Shown: one piece after another, positions 7,587-16,165 of the stretch | Numbering within the stretch: position 1 is the first letter of the stretch | Layout: each line of letters begins with the position of its first letter | Origin: Homoserinibacter sp. GY 40078 | GTDB taxonomy: Bacteria > Actinomycetota > Actinomycetes > Actinomycetales > Microbacteriaceae | DNA length: 64,000 nucleotides | Reading direction: 5' to 3' | Assembly (NCBI RefSeq): GCF_008017545.1 | Contig: NZ_VRTZ01000002.1 | Span: 1 to 64,000, forward strand | Translations under genes and position numbers: made by a program | The notes under the pieces: generated by a model | Databases searched by the model: none | What the model saw: only the letters and a program-made list of their open reading frames with translations | Told to the model about the DNA's origin: nothing

Positions 7587-8611
7587 TGCGATTCGGACTC
7601 GGAGTGCCGACCGGTACCGAGGGGCTCATGTACCCGGTGCCGTACGCCGACCCGGAGCAGGCCGTCCGGCTCGCGGTCGAGGCCGAGCGCCTCGGATTCG
7701 ACAGCGTGTGGGGCAATGACCACGTGACGACCCAGCGCTATGTGCGCGAGGAGTTCGCCGATCCGCCGCGCTACTACGACCCGTACGCCTACCTCTCGTA
7801 CGTGGCGGCGTCGACGACGACGCTGCGGCTCGCGACCGCGATCACGGTGTTCGCGTTCCGCAACCCGGTGGTGCTCGCGAAGCAGGCCGCGACGCTCGAT
7901 CAGCTCTCGGGCGGCCGGTTCATCTTGGGCGTCGGCATCGGCGCCTACCGCGAGGAGTCCCTCGCGATGGACCCGGACCGCGAGCTGCACCGCGGTACGC
8001 ACGCGGAGGAGTACCTGCAGGCGCTCGAGCTCCTGTTCTCGGAGCGCCGCGCGAGCTTCGAGGGGCGCTACGTGCACTTCGAGGACGTCGAGAGCTTCCC
8101 GAAGCCCCGCCAGGCGACCTTGCCGATCCTCTCGGGCGGCAACGCGGTCGGCTCGCGCGAGCGCGCGGCGAAGTACGGCCACGGCTGGATCCCGGCGGTG
8201 CTGTCGCCGGAGGAGATCGCGGCCGGGCTCGCCGAGATCCGGGACATGGCGGCCGCCGCCGGCCGGACGCTCCCCGCGGACTTCGACGTCGCCCCGCAGT
8301 TCTCCGTCGCGCCGGGACGCGACACCGCATCCGCCCTCGCCGCCTTCGAGACCTCGCAGCTCGCGAACCACATGCGCTCGCTCTCGAAGACGACCCTCAA
8401 GGGCCAGCAGGACGACTGGGTGAACCGCAACCTCGTCGGAAGCCACGAGCAGATGCTCGATCAGGTCCGCGCCTACGCCGCGGCAGGCGTGACGACCATG
8501 TCGGCGCTGCTGTTCGCCTGCAACACCGTCGAGGAGACGCTCGACATGATGGCCGACTTCGCCGAGAACGTCATCCACCCCTACCGCCGCGAGATCGGAG
8601 CCACCGCGTGA
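7586..8611 (+). CDS. LLM-class (luciferase-like) flavin/F420 oxidoreductase
   Basis: Bacterial-luciferase-fold protein of 341 residues. It opens MRFGLGVPTG, has the AERLGFDSVWGNDHV strand-helix motif, the conserved DQLSGGRFILGVGIG turn and the EEYLQALELLF helix. The family uses FMNH2 or F420H2 for oxygenation or hydride transfer. The ATG at 7586 overlaps the ATPase stop by one base, with GAGGAG upstream; a GTG three bases earlier is an alternative. Its position between an importer and a peptidase suggests it acts on the imported compound. Cofactor and substrate are unknown. Confidence 0.88.
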   Translation: MRFGLGVPTGTEGLMYPVPYADPEQAVRLAVEAERLGFDSVWGNDHVTTQRYVREEFADPPRYYDPYAYLSYVAASTTTLRLATAITVFAFRNPVVLAKQAATLDQLSGGRFILGVGIGAYREESLAMDPDRELHRGTHAEEYLQALELLFSERRASFEGRYVHFEDVESFPKPRQATLPILSGGNAVGSRERAAKYGHGWIPAVLSPEEIAAGLAEIRDMAAAAGRTLPADFDVAPQFSVAPGRDTASALAAFETSQLANHMRSLSKTTLKGQQDDWVNRNLVGSHEQMLDQVRAYAAAGVTTMSALLFACNTVEETLDMMADFAENVIHPYRREIGATA

Positions 8612-9801
8612 GCGCGCGCCTCATCGACCCGTCCCTCATCGCCGCCCGTCGCGACCGGCTGCGTCACGCCCTCCTCGGTGCGCCCTTCGACACCGTGCTC
8701 ACCTTGAGCGGGGCGAACTTCGACTACGCCACGGGATACCGCAGCGTCTCGGCGACGGTGCACGGGATCTCGCCGCTCGCGGCGCTCGTGCGTGCCGACG
8801 AGCTGCTCGTCGTGGGGCCGGTCTCCGACAGCGCCCCCGGCTTCGATCAGGGTCTCGTCGAGGGCGACTTCCTGGCGTACGGCCGGTTCTACTTCGAGTC
8901 GGATGGGGGCCGTGCCGAGGCCTCCCGCCTCGTCGAGCAGAACGCCGACTACGGCTCGGCGATCGCGGCGGCGGTGCTGCGTCTGGGGCTCGGCTCCGCG
9001 CGGATCGGCCTCGACGAGCGCGCCTGCCCGGCGCCGCTGCGCGCGCAGCTCGCCGAGCTGCTGCCGGGCGTCGAGTTCGTGGACGCGAGCGACTGGCTCG
9101 CGGGCGTGCGGGCGGTGAAGCTGCCCGGCGAGGTCGACCTCCTGGAGCGCAGCGCCCGGATCGTCGAGTCGGCGATCATCGCCGGCATCGAGGCGGCCGG
9201 GGTCGGCGTCACGGAGGCCGAGATCGCGGCCGTCGTGAGCTCGCGCATGGTCGCCGAGAACGCGGAGCCCCGCTTCGTCGTCGTGACCTCGGGCCCTCGG
9301 TCCGCGCTCGCGGACGCCTACGCGACCGGACGCGCGCTCGAGCGAGGCGATCTGCTCCGCTTCGATGTGGGCGGCATGTACGAGGGCTACTGGAGCGACC
9401 TCGGCCGCACGGCGGTCGTCGGCGAGCCCACGGCGCGCCAGACCGCCTACTACGACGCGATCCTCGCGGGGGAGGACGCCCAGTTCGCGCTCGCCGCCCC
9501 CGGAGTCCCCGCCGAGGAGCTCTTCGACCGCGCCATCCAGGTCGTCGAGTCCACCGGCGGGCCCGCGCCCTACCGCCGTCAGCACTGCGGCCACGGCATC
9601 GGGCTGGAGGTCTACGAAGCGCCTATCGTGCGTCCGTCGAGCCCGACCCTGCTCGAGGCGGGCATGACGTTCTGCTTCGAGACCCCCTACTACGAGCTCG
9701 GGTGGGGCGGGATGATGGTCGAGGACACGCTCGTCGTGACCGACCACGGCATCCGGCTGCTGACCGACCGCGCGAGAGGGCTGACGGTGATCCCCGCATG
9801 A
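8608..9801 (+). CDS. M24 family metallopeptidase (Xaa-Pro aminopeptidase/creatinase fold)
   Basis: Protein of 397 residues with an N-terminal creatinase-like domain (about 1-170) and a C-terminal pita-bread domain. All five metal ligands are visible: Asp253 (RFDVGG), Asp264 (YWSDLGRT), His329 (HCGHGIG), Glu358 (FCFETP) and Glu372 (MVEDT), so it should be an active dinuclear metalloenzyme. The fold covers aminopeptidase P, prolidase, creatinase and ectoine hydrolase. In this operon it may hydrolyse a C-N bond of the imported compound rather than an ordinary peptide. It overlaps both neighbours by four bases. Confidence 0.9.
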   Translation: MSARLIDPSLIAARRDRLRHALLGAPFDTVLTLSGANFDYATGYRSVSATVHGISPLAALVRADELLVVGPVSDSAPGFDQGLVEGDFLAYGRFYFESDGGRAEASRLVEQNADYGSAIAAAVLRLGLGSARIGLDERACPAPLRAQLAELLPGVEFVDASDWLAGVRAVKLPGEVDLLERSARIVESAIIAGIEAAGVGVTEAEIAAVVSSRMVAENAEPRFVVVTSGPRSALADAYATGRALERGDLLRFDVGGMYEGYWSDLGRTAVVGEPTARQTAYYDAILAGEDAQFALAAPGVPAEELFDRAIQVVESTGGPAPYRRQHCGHGIGLEVYEAPIVRPSSPTLLEAGMTFCFETPYYELGWGGMMVEDTLVVTDHGIRLLTDRARGLTVIPA

Positions 9802-11021
9802 GCGCGTACCTCGGCCACCTCGTCCACCCGATCACGGGGGAGCGCGTCGACGAGGCGGACGCGTACCTGCCGACCGAGGTCGAGGGGGCGAACGTCTACG
9901 CCGTGCCCGCCTACGAGCTCTCGCGGCTGCGCGGCCTCGAGACCACCGACGATCCCGGGATCTTCCGCTATCGGCCCTTGCTGCCGATCGCCGACGGTCC
10001 CGTGGTCTCGCTCCACGAGGGCGGTACCCCGCTCGTGGCGCTTCCCGGGCTCGGAGACCGCCATGGGCTGCCGCGCCTCACGGTCAAGGACGAGTCGCGC
10101 AATCCCACGTGGTCGTACAAGGATCGCCTCGCCGCCGTCGCGGTCACGAAGGCCGTGCAGGAGGGGCGTGACACCGTCGTCGTCTCGAGCACCGGCAACC
10201 ACGGCGCGGCGGTGGCGGCCTATGCGGCGCGCGCGGGCATCCGCTGCGTCGTGCTCACCCTCGCGTCGGTGCCGCAGGCGATGAAGACCATGATGCAGAG
10301 CTTCGGTGCCGAGGTCGTGGCGCTCGAGAAGCCGGCGGATCGCTGGGTGCTCATGCGCCAGCTCGTCGAGCAGCGCGGCTGGGCGCCGATGTCCGGGTTC
10401 GTCGGCCCGCCTTCCGGGTCGAACCCCTACGGCTGCGAGGGCTACAAGACGATCGCGTATGAGCTGCACGCGCAGCTGGGCGATGTTCCGGATGCGGTGA
10501 TCGCGCCGGTGGCCTACGGCGACGCGATCGCGGGGTTGCATCGCGGCTTCGTCGACATGGTCGAACTGGGACTGACCTCGCGTGTGCCGCGACTGATCGC
10601 CGCCGAACCGTTCGGGCCGTACGGTCAGGCGCTGCGTGACGGCTACCGTCCGGACGCGCAGATGCCGGCGGGCGCCTCGGTCGCGTTCTCGATCGCGACG
10701 CCCTATGCCACGTGGCAGGGCTGGAACGCGCTGCAGGCGACGGGTGGTGCCGCCGCCTCCGCGGACGACGACGCGACGATGGCCGCCCAGCGCGACCTCG
10801 CGGCGCTCGACGGCATCTTCCTCGAGGCCTCGTCGGCGATCACCGCCGCCGTACTGCCCGAACTCGTCGAACGGGGAGAGCTGACCGCCGATCAGAGCGT
10901 CGTGCTGCTCGGCACCTCCACCGGCCTCAAGGATGTGCCGACCGCGGCGGAGCGTCTTCCCGCGGTCTCCGTGATCGAGCCGGAGCTCGCGGCTCTCGAC
11001 CGCGCGATCGACGCCGCATGA
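9798..11021 (+). CDS. Threonine-synthase-like PLP-dependent enzyme
   Basis: Fold-type II PLP enzyme of 407 residues. The PLP lysine is Lys108 in NPTWSYKDR, the phosphate/substrate loop is VVSSTGNHGAA, and a late LLGTSTGLKD segment fits the cofactor ring site. The general plan is that of threonine synthase or threonine dehydratase, but residues that define threonine synthesis cannot be confirmed, and the context (importer, peptidase, luciferase-like enzymes) argues for a catabolic lyase or dehydratase acting on an amino-acid fragment. Starts at an ATGA overlap. Confidence 0.82.
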   Translation: MSAYLGHLVHPITGERVDEADAYLPTEVEGANVYAVPAYELSRLRGLETTDDPGIFRYRPLLPIADGPVVSLHEGGTPLVALPGLGDRHGLPRLTVKDESRNPTWSYKDRLAAVAVTKAVQEGRDTVVVSSTGNHGAAVAAYAARAGIRCVVLTLASVPQAMKTMMQSFGAEVVALEKPADRWVLMRQLVEQRGWAPMSGFVGPPSGSNPYGCEGYKTIAYELHAQLGDVPDAVIAPVAYGDAIAGLHRGFVDMVELGLTSRVPRLIAAEPFGPYGQALRDGYRPDAQMPAGASVAFSIATPYATWQGWNALQATGGAAASADDDATMAAQRDLAALDGIFLEASSAITAAVLPELVERGELTADQSVVLLGTSTGLKDVPTAAERLPAVSVIEPELAALDRAIDAA

Positions 11022-11977
11022 GGATCGGCGTCGCCCCCTCGGGTCGCCGTAGCGCGGCCGACGCCGTGACGCTCGCGCGTCTCGCGGAGGACGCGGGTCT
11101 CGACGAGGTGTGGGTGAGCGAGGACTACCTCGAGCGCGGCGCATTCGCGGTCGCCGGGGCGATGGCGGCCGTGACGAGCAGAGTGCGCGTCGGTCTCGGT
11201 GTCGTGAACCCGTGGACCCGGCACGTGGCGCTCACGGCCATGGAGGCCCACGCGCTCGACGAGGTCGCGGACGGACGCAGCGTGCTCGGCATCGGCGCGA
11301 GCAACAAGGGCTGGATGCAGGACCGCCTCGGCATCCCGTTCGAGCGGCCCATCGCACACCTCGCCGACTACACGCGCGGCCTGCGCACGCTCCTCGCCGG
11401 GGAACGGCTCGTCGGCCGGATCGGCGGGCAGGACGTCGACGCGGCGCTCGACGCGCATCCGCCCCGGAACGTGCCGATCGTGTGGGGCGTCAAGGGCCCC
11501 CGGGCGCTCGAGCTGTCGGCCACGGAGGCCGACGGTGTGATGCTCTCGGTGCTCTCATCGCCCGACTACGTGCGCTGGGTGCGCGAGAGCTACCAGCCCC
11601 GTGACATCGTGGCCTATGCCTCGTTCGCGGTCGACGCGGATCGATCCGTCGCCCGCGAGCGTCTGCGGGCGCACACGGCGCGCTTCCTCGGCATGCACGG
11701 CGCCTCGGCCATCACGGAGCGCGCCGGCCTGAGCGCGGAGTTCGCGACCGCGTGCCGTGAGCGATTGCTCGCCGGGACGAGTGCGGCGGATCTCGTGGAC
11801 GACGATGTCGTCGGCGCGGTCACGGTCTCCGGCACGGTCGACGACGCGGCCGCCGCCCTGCTCGCCCACCGCGACGCGGGCCTCGACTCGCTCGTCGTCA
11901 TCGACGACGGCTCGGCCGACCCCGCGGAACTCGTCGCGGGGATCGTGGCCGTCGCCTCCCACGCGGGCCTCGGCTGA
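11018..11977 (+). CDS. LLM-class flavin/F420 oxidoreductase
   Basis: Luciferase-fold protein of 319 residues that opens MRIGVAPSG, with AEDAGLDEVWVSEDY, a short VGLGVVNPWTRH strand and the SVLGIGASNKGWM turn. It is shorter than the other operon member, and the residues around its cofactor face differ, so the two probably do different jobs. It is the last gene of the peptide-ABC operon, starting at an ATGA overlap. A small hairpin over its stop codon separates it from the convergent PucR gene. Confidence 0.86.
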   Translation: MRIGVAPSGRRSAADAVTLARLAEDAGLDEVWVSEDYLERGAFAVAGAMAAVTSRVRVGLGVVNPWTRHVALTAMEAHALDEVADGRSVLGIGASNKGWMQDRLGIPFERPIAHLADYTRGLRTLLAGERLVGRIGGQDVDAALDAHPPRNVPIVWGVKGPRALELSATEADGVMLSVLSSPDYVRWVRESYQPRDIVAYASFAVDADRSVARERLRAHTARFLGMHGASAITERAGLSAEFATACRERLLAGTSAADLVDDDVVGAVTVSGTVDDAAAALLAHRDAGLDSLVVIDDGSADPAELVAGIVAVASHAGLG

Positions 11978-11984
11978 GGCCGAG
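11969..11984. terminator. Hairpin between convergent operon end and PucR gene
   Basis: Stem CTCGGC/GCCGAG with loop TGAG, overlapping the stop codon of the preceding gene. Possible bidirectional terminator. Confidence 0.35.
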
Positions 11985-12001
11985 CCGCCCGCGGCATCCG
12001 G

Positions 12002-13204
12002 TCAGCTCGCGTCGAGCGCGAGCACGACGCGCGCGATGTCGCGGGGGTCGTGCAGGTCGACGCCCGAGAGCTCCTCGATGCGCCTCAGCCGGTACATGAC
12101 CGTGTTCTTGTGCAGGTGGAGCGCCGTGGCCGTCGCCGCGAGCGAGAGGCTCGTGTCGAGGTAGCAGCGGAGCGTCTCCTCGAGGTCGGCGCCGAGCGGT
12201 GCGAGGTAGCGTGCCCGCAGCTCGCGAAGCAGGTTGTTCTCCCGCTCCGCGAGCACCTCGAGCAGCGTGTCCACGTAGCGCACCGCTCGGCGCGGCTCGG
12301 TGTCGTCCACGATCTCGAGCGTCTGGATGGCCTGGCGGCACGACATGTTGAGCTGCGCGAGTCCGAGGCGAGGTTCGCCGACGGCTGCGCGCACCGGATC
12401 ACGCAGGGCCGTCTCGGCGATCGCCTGCTCGACGACCGGCACGATGTCGGCCGAGCTTCCGGGCCAGGCGAGCGCCAGGAGCGCGATCGGCCCCGCGTCG
12501 ATGTGCACGGTACCGGAGAGCGTCGTCGCGCCCGTCGCCGAGGTGAGCCGGAAGACGAGGTGGTGCCGCACGCGCTCGATGGCCGCCGGGTCGGCATCGC
12601 CCGCGAGGGAGGCGGCGACCGCCACGAACCGGGTCTGGTCGGTGTCTTCGAGGCCGAGTACGCGGGCGAGCTCCTCCACCTCGGCGGCGTCGATGGGCGA
12701 ACCGATCGCGAGGCGGCTGAAGAGCGTGGGCTCGGTGAGCAGGTTGCTGGCCGAGATCTGCTGCTGCATCGCCGTGTAGGCGTTGAGCATGGCGAGTTCG
12801 AGCCGATCGAGCATCTCGATCATGGTGACGCGTCCCGCGCGGGCGTGCGACGGCCGCACCTGCATCCGGGAGCACCAGCCGGTGTACTCCTCGCTGAGGG
12901 TGCGCTCGGCGATCCGGAACGACTGGATGAGCGCGGCGTGCGAGACGCCCTGCAGCGCGCGCCGCTCGCCGTTGCGGGCGCAGCGTGCCAGCTCCTCCGG
13001 ATTCGGGTCGCGGTCTTCGAGCAAGCACACCATGACGTTGTGGATGTTCTCGCGGATGCGGTCGGCGAGGTCGCCGCGCTCGAGCAGCAGCGTCGAGTAC
13101 GGGGGGACCGTCTGCCAGACCCGGTCGACGATCGCCGACATGAGAGCCTCGAAGTCCTTGAGCATCGCGCGGGCGACGCGCTGCACGTCCTCGGTCACGG
13201 GCAT
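12002..13204 (-). CDS. PucR/CdaR-type helix-turn-helix regulator
   Basis: Regulator of 400 residues. The C-terminal 60 residues form the PucR-type HTH (YLDTSLSLAATATALHLHKN then TVMYRLRRIEEL), preceded by a GGDEF-like central region and an N-terminal sensor part of the RsbRD-like type. The family activates purine, sugar-acid or amino-acid catabolic genes in Bacillus and actinobacteria. It is divergent from an aminotransferase/oxidoreductase pair and convergent with the peptide-ABC operon, so it is the likely local activator. The effector cannot be inferred. Confidence 0.87.
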   Translation of the reverse strand: MPVTEDVQRVARAMLKDFEALMSAIVDRVWQTVPPYSTLLLERGDLADRIRENIHNVMVCLLEDRDPNPEELARCARNGERRALQGVSHAALIQSFRIAERTLSEEYTGWCSRMQVRPSHARAGRVTMIEMLDRLELAMLNAYTAMQQQISASNLLTEPTLFSRLAIGSPIDAAEVEELARVLGLEDTDQTRFVAVAASLAGDADPAAIERVRHHLVFRLTSATGATTLSGTVHIDAGPIALLALAWPGSSADIVPVVEQAIAETALRDPVRAAVGEPRLGLAQLNMSCRQAIQTLEIVDDTEPRRAVRYVDTLLEVLAERENNLLRELRARYLAPLGADLEETLRCYLDTSLSLAATATALHLHKNTVMYRLRRIEELSGVDLHDPRDIARVVLALDAS

Positions 13205-13347
13205 GGCGGCGTCGCCTTCCGGTGCCGCGAGGAGTGCATCCTCCTACGGTAGAGGGATTCGCTGGGGGATCGCCCTGTGTGCTTGCGAGTGTCAGGAGAT
13301 ACGGTCATCCGCTTTACGAAAGTAAGGATGAGTGGGGCACGTGCAAT

Positions 13348-13360
13348 ACGTTCGTAACGT
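13348..13360. promoter_or_regulatory. Candidate operator upstream of the aminotransferase gene
   Basis: Inverted repeat ACGTT-CGT-AACGT, nine bases before the -10 element TAGTGT. A second weaker repeat, TTAC-GAAA-GTAA, lies at 13314-13325. Likely binding region for the divergently encoded PucR protein. Confidence 0.45.
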
Positions 13361-13368
13361 CGTCTCGA

Positions 13369-13374
13369 TAGTGT
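13369..13374 (+). promoter_or_regulatory. -10 element, leaderless start of aminotransferase gene
   Basis: TAGTGT, seven bases before the ATG at 13382. No ribosome-binding site is present. Confidence 0.4.
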
Positions 13375-13381
13375 GCCTATC

Positions 13382-14554
13382 ATGCAGCAACCGAGCGCGG
13401 CCGCGGCCACACTTCCGGCGTCCGGCATCCGCGAGATCGTGAACCTCGTCGTCGATGACCCCGCCGTGCGTCGCCTCGAGATCGGCGAGCCGGACGCCGC
13501 GACTCCGCCGCACATCCTCGAGGCTGCGCGGCGTGCCCTCGAAGGGCGTCTCGGCTACGTGCAGAGCGCCGGTATGCCGGTTCTGCGGGAGGCCATCCGC
13601 GACCGGCTCGAACGCGTCTCGGGCATCCAGGCGCCGCTCGAGCGCATCATCGTCGGGCAGGGCGCCGTGCAGGCGATCGCCGCAGTCATGGCGGCCGTGG
13701 TCGGGCCGGGGGACGAGGTGCTCGTACCCGACCCCGCGTGGCCCGTCTACGAGATGCAGGCGCAACTGCTCGGCGCCCGCCCCGTGCGCTATCCGCTCCG
13801 CGCCGAGAACGGCTATCTTCCCGACCCGGACGAGCTGCTCGCGCTCACGACGCCCCGCACACGCGTGCTCGTGCTGAACTCGCCCTCGAACCCCGCGGGC
13901 TCCGTCGCGCCCGCAGCGCTCATGGAGCGTCTCGTGCGCGACGCCGCCGCGCGCGGAGTGCTCGTCATCTCCGACGAGGTCTACGACGAGATGGTCTTCG
14001 ACGGGACGCACGTCGGCGCGCACGCCTTCGCCCCCGACTCGGTGGTGAGCGTCTTCTCGTTCTCGAAGACCTATGCGATGACGGGGTGGCGCGTCGGCTA
14101 CGCCGTGGTCCCGGCACCGCTCGCGGTCACTCTCGAGCGCGTTCAGGAGACCCTGCTCTCGTGCGTTCCGACCATCGCCCAGCATGCGGCGCTCGCGGCG
14201 CTGCAGGGACCGCAGGACAGCGTCGCCGCGAACCGCGAGCGGTACCGTCGCCGCCGCGACGCGGCCGTCGCGCAGCTCGCCGCGGGTGGGATCGCAGCGC
14301 CCGCCCCGGGCGGCGCGTTCTACCTCCTCATGCCGCTCGCGCCCGGTGCCGACTCCCGCGCAGCAGCTCTGGATCTCGCCACCCGCGGGGTGTCGGTGGC
14401 GCCCGGATCGGCGTTCGGTGATGTCGCCCGCGACGTCTTCCGCCTGAGCCTCGGCAGCGCGGACGACGTGCTCGCCGAGGGCATCGACCGTATCCTCGCC
14501 TGGTACGGCGAGAGCGACGGGGGCCTCCGGCCCACAAGAGAGGCGGCGCGATGA
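13382..14554 (+). CDS. Class I/II PLP aminotransferase
   Basis: Fold-type I aminotransferase of 390 residues. The PLP lysine is in SVFSFSKTYAMTGWRVGYA, the cofactor-stacking DEVYDEM block and the NSPSNPAGS substrate loop are intact. It resembles aspartate/aromatic aminotransferases, and the substrate is unknown. I chose the ATG at 13382 because a -10-like TAGTGT lies seven bases before it and no Shine-Dalgarno is present; an upstream start three codons earlier is possible. It is divergent from PucR and overlaps the next oxidoreductase gene by four bases. Confidence 0.9.
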   Translation: MQQPSAAAATLPASGIREIVNLVVDDPAVRRLEIGEPDAATPPHILEAARRALEGRLGYVQSAGMPVLREAIRDRLERVSGIQAPLERIIVGQGAVQAIAAVMAAVVGPGDEVLVPDPAWPVYEMQAQLLGARPVRYPLRAENGYLPDPDELLALTTPRTRVLVLNSPSNPAGSVAPAALMERLVRDAAARGVLVISDEVYDEMVFDGTHVGAHAFAPDSVVSVFSFSKTYAMTGWRVGYAVVPAPLAVTLERVQETLLSCVPTIAQHAALAALQGPQDSVAANRERYRRRRDAAVAQLAAGGIAAPAPGGAFYLLMPLAPGADSRAAALDLATRGVSVAPGSAFGDVARDVFRLSLGSADDVLAEGIDRILAWYGESDGGLRPTREAAR

Positions 14555-15417
14555 GGATCGGCACGCGGCTTCCCACGACGGGCCCCGACGCGAACCGCGC
14601 CGGCATCGTCGACCGCGCGCGCGAGCTCGAGGCAGCGGGCTTCGACTCGCTGTGGGTGAGCGACCACGTCGTCCAACCCGAGACCATCCAGAGCCGCTAC
14701 CCGTACTCCGCCGACGGCACGACAACGTGGGATCCCGCGATCCCGCAGGTCGAGGCACTCGTCGCGCTCGCGGCCGTGGCGGCCGTGACCGAGCGGGTCG
14801 AGCTCGGCACGGCGGTGCTCGTCGTTCCGCAGCGGCAGGCCGTGCTGCTCGCGAAGCAGCTCGCGAGCATCGACGCGATCGCACCGGGCCGCGTCGTGCT
14901 CGGCGCGGGTGCGGGGTGGCTCGCCGAGGAATTCCAGGCGCTCGGTGCCGACTTCGCGCGGCGCGGAGCGGTGCTCGACGAGACCATCGACGTGCTCCGC
15001 GACTGCTGGACGGGCCGCCCGCCCGCGCGCACGGGCATCGCCGTCGACCTGCCGGCGGGAATCGTCGTGGCACCTGCGCCCGCTCAGTCGATCCCGGTGC
15101 TCGTGGGCGGCATGAGCGGTCCCGCGATCCGCCGGGCAATCGCCCGCGGCGACGGCTGGATCGCGCAGACCTCGTGCACCGCCGAGGGTGCGGCCGAGGT
15201 GGTGCGGCTCGCCGCACGGCTGCGGGAGGAAGCGGAGGTGGCGGGTCGCACGGCACCACTGCGCATCGCCGCCCGCCTCTCCGGGGGTGACGCGCAGGCC
15301 GCCGCTCTCCTGCTTCCCGTTCTCGCCGCCGCGGGCGTCGACGACGTCGTGCTCGACACCCCGCCCGCGGGCGACGCAGCCCGTGCGATCGAGCTGCTGC
15401 GCGACACGCTCGCGTGA
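14551..15417 (+). CDS. LLM-class F420-dependent-type oxidoreductase
   Basis: Luciferase-fold protein of 288 residues. The segments MRIGTRLPTTGPDA, ARELEAAGFDSLWVSDHV, LLAKQLASIDAIAPGRVVLG and AGAGWLAEEF match the group often annotated as F420-dependent (TIGR03619-like). Cofactor choice is inferred only from resemblance and from the F420 genes elsewhere in the window. It is cotranscribed with the aminotransferase (ATGA overlap) and ends five bases before the convergent SDR gene. Confidence 0.86.
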   Translation: MRIGTRLPTTGPDANRAGIVDRARELEAAGFDSLWVSDHVVQPETIQSRYPYSADGTTTWDPAIPQVEALVALAAVAAVTERVELGTAVLVVPQRQAVLLAKQLASIDAIAPGRVVLGAGAGWLAEEFQALGADFARRGAVLDETIDVLRDCWTGRPPARTGIAVDLPAGIVVAPAPAQSIPVLVGGMSGPAIRRAIARGDGWIAQTSCTAEGAAEVVRLAARLREEAEVAGRTAPLRIAARLSGGDAQAAALLLPVLAAAGVDDVVLDTPPAGDAARAIELLRDTLA

Positions 15418-15421
15418 GGGC

Positions 15422-16165
15422 TCAGCCCCGCGCGGTCCAGCCGCCGTCGACCGGCAGCACCACTCCCGTAACGTACGACGCGTCGTCGGAGGCAAGGAAC
15501 GCCACGGCCGACGCGATCTCGTCGGGGTCGGCGGGGCGCGCCATCGGCACGCCCGAGAGCAGCTCGGCGCGCTTCACCGGATCGCCGAGGCTGCCCGCCG
15601 ACATCGCCGTGTCGGTGACGCCCGGTGCGACGGCGTTCACCCGGATGCCCGCGAAAGCCCAGTCGACTGCGAGTGAACGGGTGAGCATCACCACGCCGCC
15701 CTTCGAGCTGGCGTAGGCGGACTGCCCGGGCAACGCCTTCGTGCCGTTGACGGATGCCACGAGAACGATCGAGCCGGGCTCTCCGGCGTCGAGCAGCTGA
15801 CGTGCGACCGCCTGCGCGCACAGGAACGATCCGGTGACGTTCACCTCGAGCGTCCGGCGGAACGCCTCCGCCGAGAGCTCGGCGGCCGGTGCCCCGATCT
15901 CGATGCCGGCCGAGCAGACGAGCACGCGGGGGAGGCCGAGCTCCTCGCGCACCGAGGCGACAGCAGACGTCACTGCCTGCTCGTCGGCGACGTCGACCCG
16001 ATAGCCGCGGTGGCCGGATCCGGGGAGCGCCGCTGCGATCGCTTCGGCCGCATACCCATCCCGGTCGAGCACCGCGACGGTGTCGCCGCGTTCGGCGAGG
16101 GTGCGGGCGATGCGCGCGCCGATACCGGCTCCGCCTCCCGTGACGACCGCCACGCGTCCGCTCAC
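15422..16165 (-). CDS. SDR family NAD(P)-dependent oxidoreductase
   Basis: Classical short-chain dehydrogenase of 247 residues. It has the cofactor motif TGGGAGIG near the N terminus, a CSAGIE version of NAG, catalytic Ser in LVASVNG, the YASSK active-site motif, and the C-terminal VDGGW signature. The GTG at 16165 overlaps the stop of the upstream SDR gene (GTGA); the longer upstream frame is a shadow. It is the last gene of the amino-acid-type ABC operon and resembles 3-oxoacyl-ACP reductase-like dehydrogenases acting on small alcohols. The substrate is unknown. Confidence 0.88.
   Translation of the reverse strand: MSGRVAVVTGGGAGIGARIARTLAERGDTVAVLDRDGYAAEAIAAALPGSGHRGYRVDVADEQAVTSAVASVREELGLPRVLVCSAGIEIGAPAAELSAEAFRRTLEVNVTGSFLCAQAVARQLLDAGEPGSIVLVASVNGTKALPGQSAYASSKGGVVMLTRSLAVDWAFAGIRVNAVAPGVTDTAMSAGSLGDPVKRAELLSGVPMARPADPDEIASAVAFLASDDASYVTGVVLPVDGGWTARG

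Noticed and set aside
9798-11021. Housekeeping threonine synthase
   Set aside because: Embedded in a catabolic importer operon without homoserine genes, so the biosynthetic role is not supported.
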